From the NCBI GenBank assembly GCA_037178625.1, contig CM074141.1, positions 1,612,001-1,676,000 of the forward strand: a stretch of 64,000 bases of DNA. Direction: 5' to 3'. A model generated the notes under the pieces. That model was not told the DNA's origin and did not search any database. It saw nothing but the letters and a program-made list of their open reading frames with translations. The first letter of the stretch is position 1. Each line of letters begins with the position of its first letter. The DNA comes from Skeletonema tropicum (Eukaryota; Bacillariophyta; Thalassiosirophyceae; Thalassiosirales; Thalassiosiraceae). Both the position numbers and the translations under genes were made by a program. Below, piece by piece: positions 30,811 to 41,652 of this stretch.

Positions 30811-32155
30811 CTACCAATCCTCATACATGCGCTGAAGGTTTCTCTCATGTTTTTCTTGCTCTTCACGCTCAGTCTTCCTTGACTTGCGGTGACGAACTGT
30901 CACGGAATGAGGAAACCCTGGAAGTTTCATCACGTTGATGTCTTCTTGCACATGGTGTGGAGTATGACCCAACTTTTCCCACTGAGACTCAATCATTCTA
31001 ATCACTTCTGCCAAAGGGCCAGCAAATTCAACACCGACCTCAGAAGCAACCTTGAAAGCGACCCAAGGGGACGAGGAAAATTCATCTGATGACCAGTTCC
31101 TACTTTGTGAGAGAGCTTCAGAAATTTGCCAAATTTCTGAGCCATTCTTCGTGGCCTCGGTGAATTCATCTGCTGATGCATCATCCACCCAGAGCTGCAA
31201 GATAGCAGCGGAGTAACGGTTGCGGTCCAACGTATGAGCAGAAGCATCATACATCTTCAGCATTCGGCGACAAGATCCTTTGTCTTTGAGAGCAAACTCA
31301 ATAATAGCCAAGAAGTGAAGTACTTCGATCAAGAAATAATCAGGCCACTTTCCCTCTCTAACGTGCGTTAGGATTTTGTCAATGCATTCCATGGCCATTA
31401 TCCACTCCTCCGCGTCTAGACTTACGAAAAGAAGAAACCAATAAGCAGCAGGGATTTCATCTTCTTCGAATCTGGTGTAGTTCGTGTAGTGTTCGACGAT
31501 CGTGTCATCATGTGATTCTTCATTTCTCCCTTCGGAACGGTCGATTTGGCTCGTTAGTTGCCGTGCACGACGTTCATCCCCATATTTACTCACGGAGCTT
31601 TGTAGTTCAGCAGCCCAGTGAACTAGTTGAGGTCGACACGCAGTGATGTCAAGAATCTCAAATACTCGGTCGAGAAGTAGGAAAGGGCATGTTTGATACC
31701 CCTCTCCAATAATTGACCAGGCTCGTTCTCTATCGTTGTTATACAAATGATTCACTGCACTTGACTGAATGATCTTCCTTGTTTCATCAATTAATGCCCT
31801 CAATTGGATTGCTTCCTGCTTGGGAAAGAGGGGGAGTAAATTCTGAGTACGAAGAAGAATGGCCTTGCCATCATAGGGCTTCACAGCCCATCGATCCTTA
31901 CTCGAGTTCCAACTCAACACGGTACCGATTGTAGAGTTTAGATCAGAGCGGCTTTTGATTCCGTCGATCAGAACTTTCATTTGACGGTTTGATAAAGGAT
32001 TGAAGAGAGGCGTAGATTGATGACCGGTGCTTCAAAATTCGGGCATCTCGCATGGTTAATTTGAACTGCTCTGCTTCGGGTTGGTCTTCTACACTGATGT
32101 TGGATTCCCTCAGCGTATCCGCAGCAAGTTGCTGAAGAGTGAAATATGGAATCAT
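30811..32155 (-). CDS. Protein with a KOW/SH3-like N-terminal module and helical body, one frame break
   Basis: From the ATG at 32155 the first frame reads MIPYFTLQQLAADTLRESNI to SSIYASL. The second frame then continues FNPLSNRQMKVLIDGIKSRS and DLNSTIGTVLSWNSSKDRWA to the stop at 30811. A one-base change near 32005-32015 joins them; alternatively the gene starts at ATG 31980. The GIKSRSDLNSTIGTV...RWAVKPYDGKAILLRTQNLLPL module is a small beta-barrel type repeatedly seen next to MYND and chaperone-like domains in diatoms. The remaining 300 residues are helical (AAYWFLLFVSLDAEEWIMAM, EVLHFLAIIEFALKDKGSCR), possibly TPR/Sel1-like. It ends in a basic coiled coil. Function is unknown. Confidence 0.65.
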
Positions 32156-33660
32156 TTCCGAAGTGCTTTAGGTGCGCATGAATTGCCGGCGGTCCTAATG
32201 ATAATAGTAGTAGTGTGGTGTGTGATCGCCTTATGGAGGTCTAAGAGTTGAGCGGCCGAATTGATGTGAAAAATTCACAGCTCTTCGTTGAAGAAAATCC
32301 TTTCACGATCCAAAACGTGCTGTGGCGGGCGGGAGAGAGAGGAAGAAAAGGCGGCATCGGCAACACAATATGAATCATCAATGCATAAGTAATATCTTGA
32401 ACATGGGACAATCCTAAAGCTACTGCATCGTAGGTACTTGCGCATGCCCCTCTTGAGGTTGAGGCCGATATGTCACCTTGGCCAAGGGCACTTGGTCGAT
32501 AGCAAGTACTTATCGGCGGTTGATACTTGGTCGAAATTTCAATCAGACTCGACGAGCAAGTTTTCTTGGGTAGATCAAATAAATGAATACCCTCACCCTC
32601 AATCACCCCAATCGTCTTCAGCTTGTCACCAGAATCCACCTCCTTTCGATCAGATAACTTCCATCAACATAAATTGCTTCACATTCAATAATTTCGACAC
32701 GCGGACAAATGCAAAGTATGCATGCCTGCTTGTGCCTATTTTATGAAGACACCTCGCTCGTCTGCATACGTATCTATATCGTGTAGAGAGGTCGAGACTG
32801 CAATCCGTGGTTGTGTTCTGAGCCCGCTGGCGGCGGATCAAGAGCGCTTCATATTATGTGACCTAATCCTAATCCTAATGCACTTTGCATATGTCCCATT
32901 TGACGTCGGTAGTAGGTCACCTTGACTTTGACACGTGGTCGAATGCGATAGTTGTTGATACATAGAGTTGGTCGACGTGTATTTACCTAGCTGGTCTCGC
33001 TTGTGCTCTGAAAATCCCCAGATGCAAAGCTTGAATATATCTCCTTCTGCTTGCCTATTTTATGACTGTGCGTGACTCGCCTCCGCTCAGTCTTCATACG
33101 CATCTATCATCTGTAGATATCTCTAGAAGCAGCTCAAGAGTTCGACACACAAGCAAGTTTCTTGGGTAGATCAAATAATCGTCTTGAGCTTGAGCTGCTT
33201 TTCACCAAAATCCACCCTCCTCGATCTCAGAATACTTCTATAAAAATTGCATCTCTTTCGATAAATCAGAGAATGATGCTGAGCTTGAATGTCTGCTTGC
33301 CTATTTTATGACTCCGTTCGCCTCCGCTCTGCAGTATGCATCTGCGTAGACTATCATCTTCATCTCTAGACTGAAGCTGAAGTTAAAGTCTTGGGCTAGC
33401 TACAGCAACTATTATATTCCGAATGTAAATGCCTCATCATCAAATCTTTCGTAAGGAATTACGGTAGTCTATCTTGAAATATCATTATTATCGCATAGCA
33501 TTCACGCCTGTGGACTGTGGATCTTTGAAATCAAGAGCAAAGCTGCTCATATGAATTCCTACGTCGATGCCGTACGTAGATTATTTCGAATTTGCACTCG
33601 CGCGCTTCTCGCTCACTTTTTGCCGGATGAATCAAAGCAAGATGCACCATAATACCGAGC
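32156..33660. repeat. Intergenic region of degenerate dispersed repeats
   Basis: Three diverged copies of CTATTTTATGA...CTCGC...CATACG-type sequence occur near 32735, 33055 and 33297. Two copies of AGCAAGTTTTCTTGGGTAGATC-like sequence followed by ...ATCCACC occur near 32550 and 33150. Around 32803-32845 the minus strand reads IRRQRAQNTTTD, a fragment of the retroelement end at the start of the window. No intact gene was found. Confidence 0.55.
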
Positions 33661-34977
33661 ATGGTCTTTCGATTGACAATCGCCGCAACCACCCTCACCA
33701 CCACCATGGCATCCTCCCCTCACCACCTCCACGGAACACGATACAAACTCCTCTACAAGAGCAGCAAGTCGGGCAAATCATCATCATCATCCAACAGCCA
33801 CTCGTCGTCCAAATCAGTCAAGGCCGTACTTGGTAAATCATCCAAGAAAAGCGCCGCCAAAGATCCATCCTACTACTCCTTCGATCACGAGGCTGTGGAG
33901 GTGCACCATCGACCTAGTCTTGAGCCGACCAATATGGAGACGACACTTCTTACTCCGATTGATGATCTCCCCGCCATGGTGACGGTGGTACCGTCGGCAA
34001 TGCCGTCATCTCTTCAATCAGAGGTGGAATTCACTACCAACCCACCAACGGCGCTCCTCGGCACGACTGCATATCCAATCGCTTCACCTCATATCCTTGA
34101 CGTCGACACGGAGATGATGGAGCATCCGACGTATTCTCCAACAATTCATCATAATAATTTATTCACTCCCAGCGTTGCTGAGGATGATGATGATCATTAT
34201 CAAGTCGATCCATCCTTTGCACCAACCACGGCAACCACATTGTCCAATGATGATCCTACAGCATCACGTGCACCTTCCTCCACGATTCAACCACCGAGTG
34301 ATGACTCTTCTCCTCTTACCGATGTACCAACAACAGTTGTATATGCATCAATGTCGCCTACTGTTGTTGTTGTTGAAGGGCTCTTTGGATCGACTCCTAC
34401 TACTGGAGAAGAGTCATTTACTGCCATTCCAACTTTGTCCAATGAGGACGATACCGGTATGGATTGGCTGACACTCCAACCATCTTCTTCTTCCTCCTCC
34501 TCTCCTTTGATTGGCACTACTCCTCCGACTGACAACAATGAAGCATCATTCGCCATGACAGTCACTCTATCCTCCGATGAAACAACATCAACATCCTTCA
34601 TTCCCTCGTCTACTCCTACTACAATCATTACCTCGGCTCTTCCATCCAGTAATGTACCCACATCATTCCAAGAATTGAATCTACTCAACAACCCCAACAC
34701 ACAAGAAGAAGCACAACAACTCAACTCCTCCAACATGATGTTTCAAGGAGCAGCATCCCTCATGGTCATTGTAGCATGTGCCATGGTCATCATGGGCACA
34801 TTGTATGGACTCTTTGCAATCATGAAGAGGGACGAGCAGAATGTATTGGATGAGTATGGTGCACAGCTTGCGGGTGCTGCGGCGTTTGATGCAGATGATA
34901 TTGGTGAGGTGGTGAATGTTGAGGGTGGTGCTGCTGGTGGTGGTGGGGATAGTCATTTGCAGCTTGTTACTGACTAG
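33661..34977 (+). CDS. Mucin-like single-pass membrane protein
   Basis: Single-exon protein of 438 residues. The N-terminus (MVFRLTIAATTLTTTMASSP) may be a weak signal peptide. A Ser/Lys-rich segment (KSSKSGKSSSSSNSHSSSKS) follows. Then comes a long Ser/Thr/Pro-rich, acidic ectodomain (residues ~75-355) with many TPT, SPT and SST motifs, a likely O-glycosylated stalk. A transmembrane helix is clear (AASLMVIVACAMVIMGTLYG, residues ~365-390), followed by a short acidic and Gly-rich cytoplasmic tail. This design fits a cell-surface or wall-associated protein. No catalytic domain was seen. Confidence 0.7.
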   Translation: MVFRLTIAATTLTTTMASSPHHLHGTRYKLLYKSSKSGKSSSSSNSHSSSKSVKAVLGKSSKKSAAKDPSYYSFDHEAVEVHHRPSLEPTNMETTLLTPIDDLPAMVTVVPSAMPSSLQSEVEFTTNPPTALLGTTAYPIASPHILDVDTEMMEHPTYSPTIHHNNLFTPSVAEDDDDHYQVDPSFAPTTATTLSNDDPTASRAPSSTIQPPSDDSSPLTDVPTTVVYASMSPTVVVVEGLFGSTPTTGEESFTAIPTLSNEDDTGMDWLTLQPSSSSSSSPLIGTTPPTDNNEASFAMTVTLSSDETTSTSFIPSSTPTTIITSALPSSNVPTSFQELNLLNNPNTQEEAQQLNSSNMMFQGAASLMVIVACAMVIMGTLYGLFAIMKRDEQNVLDEYGAQLAGAAAFDADDIGEVVNVEGGAAGGGGDSHLQLVTD

Positions 34978-35083
34978 AGAGTGTGAGAGAGAGATGTAGT
35001 CCCAACAATATGTTGTGTGTGTGTGTGAGGAATCAACATAATGCTTGACGTGTACTCCTATTACCTAATAATTATAAAATGTG

Positions 35084-36713
35084 TTATAACTCATCGTGTT
35101 TTGAGTAATCATCATCATCTGATGATGATTCTTCCTCATCCTCTGATCCATCTCTGCTGTCATGCTCATTCTCATCTCGGCTATCATCATCCGATGAAGA
35201 CTCCTCATCTCGGCTATCATCATCCGATGAAGACTCCTCATCTCGGCTACCATCATCTTTCGATGAAGACCAATAACCACGCTCCTCGGGCGGTGGCATC
35301 TGCTCCACAGTCTCAATCGCAGTCGTCATGGCCGTCACCAACGCCTTTTGATACGTCCACGCCATATCCCACTCATACCTCGGCATGGACTTGATCAATT
35401 CACCATCCTTCTTCTTCAATTCATGTTCCAGCTTCAACAAACGACCCACCTCCTCCTTAAGAAACTCTACATTCTCATCAAACGGTATCTCCTCCGCTTC
35501 AATACTATGATTATCACCAAATCTCCGTACAAACAATTCCCCACTCTCCTCATTCCTATCCAAACAAAATTGAATCTCATCAAACAACGTCACCCCATCC
35601 TCCTCATACTGCGGTATATACCAATTCTGTGGATAATCCTCCACAAATCCAAATTGATTCAATAATAAGTCCGTCCCACCAAACGATTTCGTTTCACAAT
35701 CCTCATATTCCATATCAAACCAACATCCATGACATCGATTATACGAAATGATAATTTGTTCTCCTGGTTGAATATCACGGTTGGCACGCATGGTGAATGG
35801 CTTGCCTACCTTCTTTGGTTTGGACGGGATTGTATTTAATTGCTTTGGATCATTGGAGTGATTGTGCATATCGAAAAATGGTACCATGAGTCCATCCTCG
35901 TCACGTGAGATTAGTTGGAAGAATGCCTTGCGTGCCAATGGTGTATCCTCTCCTTGACAGTGTTCCACCCATTCCTTTTCATACCGATACACGGCATAGT
36001 AGGGTGGTAGACCCTTATGACCTTCGGACTGATCAAGTATTTGAATAAGTAAATCTTTCCCGGCCTTGGACCATTCGGATGGCATGAGTCCAGCAGGTTG
36101 GTTCTTGAGGTAGTTGATGTAGGGTGCATATTTGGATTTGTCTCCGAGTTGGAATTGGTGGTACAGTTCTTGGACTGCATCGCAATTGGTATATAAAAAT
36201 TGGTTATATTCGTAGGTGTCGGGTTTGACAATTAGATCCCTGTAAGAGAGTAAAAGTTGTTGATGGAAATGAATGAGACCACAATCATTAGAAAGTGAAC
36301 AATACATGAAATAGAATGCAAAGCATAACAAAGAACCAATATCAAAATAGTATATAAACCTACCATGGAATAACACAAATAAGATCATCCTCCTCAATCC
36401 CCTCCTCCGTCCCACCCTCCGCCACACTCTTGACAAACACTCCACGATACTTCCCCGTGGGATCCATCCCAATCCGAGCATTGGGGTGAATGTACCCCCC
36501 ATTAGATGTTGTGATCCATTCGATTAGATCGGCTCCGTCGTAGGCGATATTCTTGTCTTCTTCTTCTTCTACGTAGCAGGCGTCTGTAGCAATTTCATTA
36601 TCTGCATATACGAATGGAATGGAGGAACCTATGCCAGCGAATAATATAGTTGTAATTAGTGCCAATGCTAAGAAACAATGATGTCTTTGTTGTTGCATCA
36701 TCATTTGCATCAT
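35084..36713 (-). CDS. Secretory-pathway SET-domain protein with acidic repeats, two exons
   Basis: Exons 36364-36713 and 35084-36239 join in frame (donor GTAGGT, acceptor TTACAG) to give 501 residues. The start MMQMMMQQQRHHCFLALALI plus TTILFAGIGSSIPFVYA forms a signal peptide, unusual for a SET protein. The SET core has YRGVFVKSVAEGG, DDLICVIPW, then YAVYRYEKEW, and MVPFFDMHNHSNDPKQLNT (NHS motif). GEQIIISYNRCHGCWFDME and NQFGFVEDYPQNWY follow. The C-terminus has about three near-identical 10-residue units DSRDEESSSD, encoded by 30-bp direct repeats at ~35150-35250. Family knowledge points to SETD3/LSMT-like methyltransferases; the substrate is unknown. Confidence 0.8.
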
Positions 36714-37221
36714 TTATCTCTTATTTTCCGATCGAACAGTAAATCAATGCGGCAAGATTTTGTCAACTGTAGTGTTAAATAGCAATCGCAACCCTCTCTT
36801 CGTGCACGGATATGATTGCAGTGACACTCTTCACTCTTCACTCAGGCTATTTGATACTTTCGGAGGTCGGAGGAGTCTTGGAGGTTTATTGCGTTGAGCG
36901 TTGAGGAAGTTTAAAGTTTTACTGAGAGTGTGTGTGTGTGTCTTAGTGTGTGTCACCGTGGTGTCACTGATGATAGTGTCCAGTACAGAAAAGGGAGGTG
37001 CCCACGGCCCGACCAGCCTTACATTTTGGATATTTTAGCGATGTTGGCGATAGCATTTTTTCCATCAAGCCAAGGTATCTCTCTAGCTAACAACCATGAC
37101 GAGTCTCTCTTCCACCTGCCTTACATGATGAATATCTCCAATTAAAATGCAACTAATTCAACAATCTACCATCTCATAGTCACAATTACATTTATACATA
37201 TACTAAGCCTGCCAATTGGCA
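36714..37221. other. Intergenic with GT microsatellite
   Basis: A (GT)n tract lies near 36927-36950. The left part holds the promoter of the SET gene. No coding signal was recognised. Confidence 0.45.
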
Positions 37222-38870
37222 TCAACCATCAACATTCATATCCTCACCACTGTTGGTATCGGTGGTAACCACTTCGTGGCACTCATATTGATGGATACGC
37301 CATGCCATAGCAAGCCGCATTTTCCCACAACCAGGATGATTGCAAATTTTGATCATAGTATCATTTTCTGTCACTTTTATGGCTGCATCATCATCGCTGC
37401 CGTCACTGTTAACTACCGCAACATCATCCGCAACAACTTCATCCGTGAGTACTAGTTCTTGGTGGAGAGCCTCTTCGTCATTGATGCTAGTCGCCAAAGG
37501 ACCAAGCACGACATTACTATCAACCAATGTCAGGATGCAACAGAGCATTGTATTAACCGTTCTGCTTGCTTCTTTTTGTCCTTCGTCACCCACGATGATA
37601 GGGAGACTTTCTTGTGTCGTCTTGACACGAATGATTTTGCTACGATTTCTTTCTTTCTCTGGTAAATTTGTTTCACTGGTGCAAGCCATCTTATCCCTGA
37701 CAAACATCCATCTTGACGGGTTTCAACATCTGTGAATTGCATCAGCTTTTCCGCTTGGGTAGGATTTATGCCAGAAAATTTTAAAGCTGCAAGTGTCGTG
37801 TCTACATCAAATCGATAGTTTGCATTCCATTCCTTGATGATGTACTTCAATGGCAACTTCTTCTTGCTGTTCTTATCCAACAAACTGACTAGTACATCCG
37901 CTGTATCAAAGTTGCCTTCCATCAGCGCATCAATCCAGTCACTTGCTTTCTTCGTCCGTTCTCGTGTCTGCCGAGCTGTCACCTCAGTGTCGTAAGTCGT
38001 CGGAACCTTTGCAACTGTGAATTGACGATAGGTTGGAAACGAAGAAAGTTTTGCTAGCGATACTTTACTGTCGTTGTTGCTGTATTTAAATATCCAAAGC
38101 ATCAGCATTCCGGCAACTCTCATGTCATCCTCATTAGGCGGATTATCATTGCTTTTGTAGGATGATGATAATTGTGTTCTTATCACTTCCATTGCGTCTT
38201 TTGTGAAATGACCTCCCTCGTCAAATATTATTGGAGGCGGCGGAGGTAGTTGCCAAGAATCTTCCATCACTGCATCGTTTTGTTTTGTTTGTACTCGTCT
38301 GCGTTTTGATGGTGGTTGAGTCGAATTATTTTTGTTGTTGATGTCTGCATCAGCACACACTTCGGGCTCGTCTACGTCGAATAATGCAAGGAAATCTCGA
38401 CGAACAATTTCTTTCCGTTCCTCTCTATGATCTTCATTGCCAATATGCCAAGGCTGTTCACACTTTCGGTTGCCATTACGCTCATGATTTGTTTTGTTTC
38501 TTACTACATCCGGCACCACAATAGCGTTGCCAACACATCTCATGCATCCAACACAAATCACTCTCTTATGAGCCTCATTGCTGGGATCGAGACCAAACAT
38601 CAAACATGTGACTTTGCCTTGGCGGTCAGTAAAATATGACTTAGGAGGTGTCAGTCGTTCAGATGACTGGCAACCCCTCTTCGACCTGCGTCGATGTGCA
38701 CCTGTGCCTTTCGTTGAGGACGTCGTTTGCTCATTTGTGGTAGTTGCCGGGGTTACAATTTGCGTCCTAGACCGAAGCTTAGGTGTTGATGAAACGTTCC
38801 CTGAGTCTCGTATGCTTTCGCCGCCGTTGTTGCGGCTAGGCGAAGGGCCGGTAGTGCGGCATGACGACAT
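37222..38870 (-). CDS. Nuclear-type basic protein with Cys/His motifs, one frame break
   Basis: The ATG at 38870 starts MSSCRTTGPSPSRNNGGESI. A basic N-terminus is followed by a Cys-rich part (VICVGCMRCVGNAIVV, later RKCEQPWHIGNEDHREERKE) and a bipartite basic cluster (PSKRRRVQTKQ). A helical region comes next (EVIRTQLSSSYKSNDN, WIFKYSNNDSKVSLAKLSSF, DWIDALMEGNFDTADVLVSL). The coding signal shifts frame between about 37710 and 37530. After that it reads TVNTMLCCILTLVDSNVVLG and ends with ICNHPGCGKMRLAMAWRIHQ YECHEV, a probable zinc-binding tail. I do not recognise the family. The nuclear localisation is inferred from the basic cluster. Confidence 0.6.
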
Positions 38871-39048
38871 GGTTACTATGTGCAATGACAGATAAATGCT
38901 GAAGGAAAATGAAATTAGAAATGGCGGGAACAAAAAAAACCTTTTTTGCCACAAAGCAGACCTGATTCCACACACAAAGACCTTAAAGTTGTGAATCTAT
39001 ACAAATCTATAGTCCATTTAACTACATTAATTATTCGTCACACAAAGT

Positions 39049-39127
39049 CCTGAGAGGAAAACCCCCAGCATATTCTAACTCGCAAAAGCATGGGGATCAC
39101 GAAAATGTTCGGGGTTTTCCTCTCAGG
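39049..39127. repeat. 17-bp inverted repeat
   Basis: CCTGAGAGGAAAACCCC (39049-39065) is perfectly mirrored by GGGGTTTTCCTCTCAGG (39111-39127), with a 45-base spacer. It lies upstream of the CCCH-repeat gene and may be a tiny foldback element. Confidence 0.75.
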
Positions 39128-39226
39128 GGTGTATTTTGAAAAATATACGCAATGTATTTCTACGGATTCCTACGTGGACAGTTTGAGTACCGAAAATGTC
39201 ATCCACACGTGAGTTGGCCGGGCCGA

Positions 39227-39416
39227 TGCCGCGAACTAAACCCCCCTGGTCAGCTTAGACCCCCCCTCCAAATCAAGCCTAGCCAAATATTTGACCCCCC
39301 TCTGGTTTCTACTAGCTTCTACTAGGGAATTAGTACGTGAGTAAAGCGAACGTTAGACCCCCCTAGATCAGACTAGCCAAAATTTTTAGACCCCCCGGGG
39401 GATTTAGTTCGCGGCA
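39227..39416. mobile_element. 190-bp MITE with C-rich interior
   Basis: Inverted termini TGCCGCGAACTAAA (39227-39240) and TTTAGTTCGCGGCA (39403-39416). The interior repeats AGACCCCCC and GACCCCCCT four to five times, along with two TCTACTAG units. No coding frame. Confidence 0.7.
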
Positions 39417-39558
39417 CCTCCGTAGTGCCCTGCCTACCTCGTAGAAACGAGAAACGATAGCTTACTGACTCACACTCACACTTTTATTGATTTGTGATTT
39501 GTATCTAAAACATCATGTCGATAGAGGAGACATCATCATCATAAAACACCTCCTGTAG

Positions 39559-41247
39559 ATGAAGATGGTGGTATCACACAATAACGATGGAGAGGACGAC
39601 GACGTCGGTGCCCTGATCTACAGAGAGGTTCAGCTGAGAAAGGCAGAAGCAGCGGCGGCGGCATCTGCTAAAATCAAGAAGAAATCATCTTCTTCAACTC
39701 GGAAGAGATCTAGTGCCTCAACCCATCAACAAACTTCAACTCGAAAGCGGAAGAGATCTTCTGCGAATAACCGGGGCGACAAATCATTGGTTAGAAGAGG
39801 TGATTTGGGAGGGGGAAAGAGAGAATCATCACATGAGGAAGATCGGCCGAGGAAAAAGGTGCCCAGAAAGAAGTACAGAATATATGATTGCTCTGCTGAT
39901 GGATGCACAAATAGAGTCGTCAACGGAGGAGTATGTATTAAGCATGGAGCAAAGGTCAAACGATGCAGCAGTGAAGGATGCACTAATTTTGCTCAGAAAG
40001 GAGGAGTGTGCAAGAAGCATGGAGCAAAGGTCAAACGATGCAGCAGTGAAGGATGCACTAATTTTGCTCAGAAAGGAGGAGTATGTATTAAGCATGGGGC
40101 AAAGGTCAAACGATGCAGCAGTGAAGGATGTACTAATCATGCTCAGAAAGGAGGAGTGTGCAAGAAGCATGGGGCAAAGGTCAAACGATGCAGCAGTGAA
40201 GGATGTACTAATCAAGCTAAGAAAGGAGGAGTGTGCATCAAGCATGGGGCAAAGGTCAAACGATGCAGCAGCGAAGGATGCACTAATTTTGCTCAGAAAG
40301 GAGGAGTGTGCAAGAAGCATGGGGCAAAGGTCAAACGATGCAGCAGCGAAGGATGTACTAATCAAGCTAAGAAAGGAGGAGTATGTATTAAGCATGGAGC
40401 AAAGGTCAAACGATGCAAAAGTGATGGATGCACTAATCATGCTCAGAAAGGAGGAGTGTGCATGAAGCATGGGGCAAAGGTCAAACGATGCAGCAGCGAA
40501 GGATGCACTAATCATGCTCAGAAAGGAGGAGTGTGCAAGAAGCATGGGGCAAAGGTCAAACGATGCAGCAGTGAAGGATGTACTAATTTTGCTAAGAAAG
40601 GAGGAGTATGTATTAAGCATGGAGCAAAGGTCAAACGATGCAAAAGTGATGGATGCACTAATCATGCTCAGAAAGGAGGAGTGTGCATCAAGCATGGAGC
40701 AAAGGTCAAACAATGCAGCAGTGAAGGATGCACTAATTTTGCTCAGAAAGGAGGAGTGTGCAAGAAGCATGGGGCAAAGGTCAAACGATGCAGCAGCGAA
40801 GGATGTACTAATTTTGCTAAGAAAGGAGGAGTATGTATTAAGCATGGAGCAGAGGTCAAACAATGCAGCAGTGAAGGATGCACAAATCATGCTCAGAAAG
40901 GAGGAGTGTGCATCAAGCATGGAGCAAAGGTCAAACGATGCAGCAGTGAAGGATGCACAAATCGTATCGTCAATGGAGGATTATGCATGAAGCATGGAGC
41001 AAAGGTCAAATGATGCAGCACTGTAGGATGCACTAATCAAGATGTCAGAGGAGGGGTATGCAGGAGGCACGGGGCATATCGCAATGCACAAGATGAATCT
41101 ACTGCATTTGGATCAGAATACGACAAGACGACTGCAACTCAAACCTTCCCCAATCAGCGTGCTTCTAGATCTTCACTCAGAGAATCGGAAAGAATGATTA
41201 TTCCTGGAGAGGTGACAATACTCTGTCAAGAAATCTTAGAGGTCTAG
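39559..41247 (+). pseudogene. CCCH-repeat protein, family member B (16 repeats, in-frame TGA)
   Basis: From the ATG at 39559 the protein has the family N-terminus (DDDVGALIYREVQLRKAEAA) and a basic Ser-rich segment. Fifteen near-identical 25-residue C-x4-C-x9-C-x2-H repeats (75-bp units from ~39890) follow. At 41011 the Arg codon CGA found at this place in most units is TGA. In the same frame the gene then continues: a sixteenth unit (CSTVGCTNQDVRGGVCRRHG) and a tail ending IIPGEVTILCQEILEV, which matches the intact tail of the gene at 53069 (LGEVTIICKEIVDV). Stop at 41245-41247. So a single transition, at a CpG, ends an otherwise complete gene. The 484-residue truncated product would still hold all but one repeat. 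Confidence 0.8.
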
Positions 41248-41652
41248 TGTCTATTCTTTGTGCGTACCAATAAATACAAAGTTAATCAGAGACCGCACGT
41301 CTACTAAGCAAGTATGACTTACTTTCACATTGCGGTTGCACTACTTAGAAGTGTCATTGAGAATTTCATCATTAAAATTACAGTTACCGCGCCATGAAGG
41401 AGAATCAGTTTTCTCGGCCAGCATTAGTACTGGCACAAATAATGTGTTTCAGTTAAGTTCATTTTCTTCGTTCACAAAATCGATTGCTGAGAGGAGATGG
41501 CCATGGGGAGATGATTCATTTGCTTAGCTTCTCCTCTCAAGTGCGACATAAGGGCGTTCAAGCTCGAAGGTATGCCATTGTATGAATGATGACTAAGCCT
41601 TTAATGCTATCCAACCGCTGTTGCAAAGGGTGAGCTGCATCCCTTATCGGCG
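41248..41652. other. Intergenic
   Basis: Convergent 3' region between the CCCH-repeat gene (+) and the glycosyltransferase (-). Nothing was recognised. Confidence 0.4.

Noticed and set aside
32241..32639. 132-residue minus-strand frame
   Set aside because: No ATG at its beginning (GTG only), no domain, and it overlaps degenerate dispersed repeats.
34175..34736. Frames overlapping the mucin-like gene on both strands
   Set aside because: They follow from the Ser/Thr codon bias of the real frame and have no independent support.
39829..40920. 363-residue open frame on the minus strand, and 173- to 250-residue plus-strand frames, across the CCCH-repeat array
   Set aside because: The 75-bp repeat happens to lack stops in these frames, so they stay open by repetition. 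Their start and end follow the array, and they lack the family's N- and C-terminal modules.
39890..41010. Possible CRISPR-like array (regular 75-bp repeats)
   Set aside because: The repeats are contiguous coding units without unique spacers, in a eukaryotic context.
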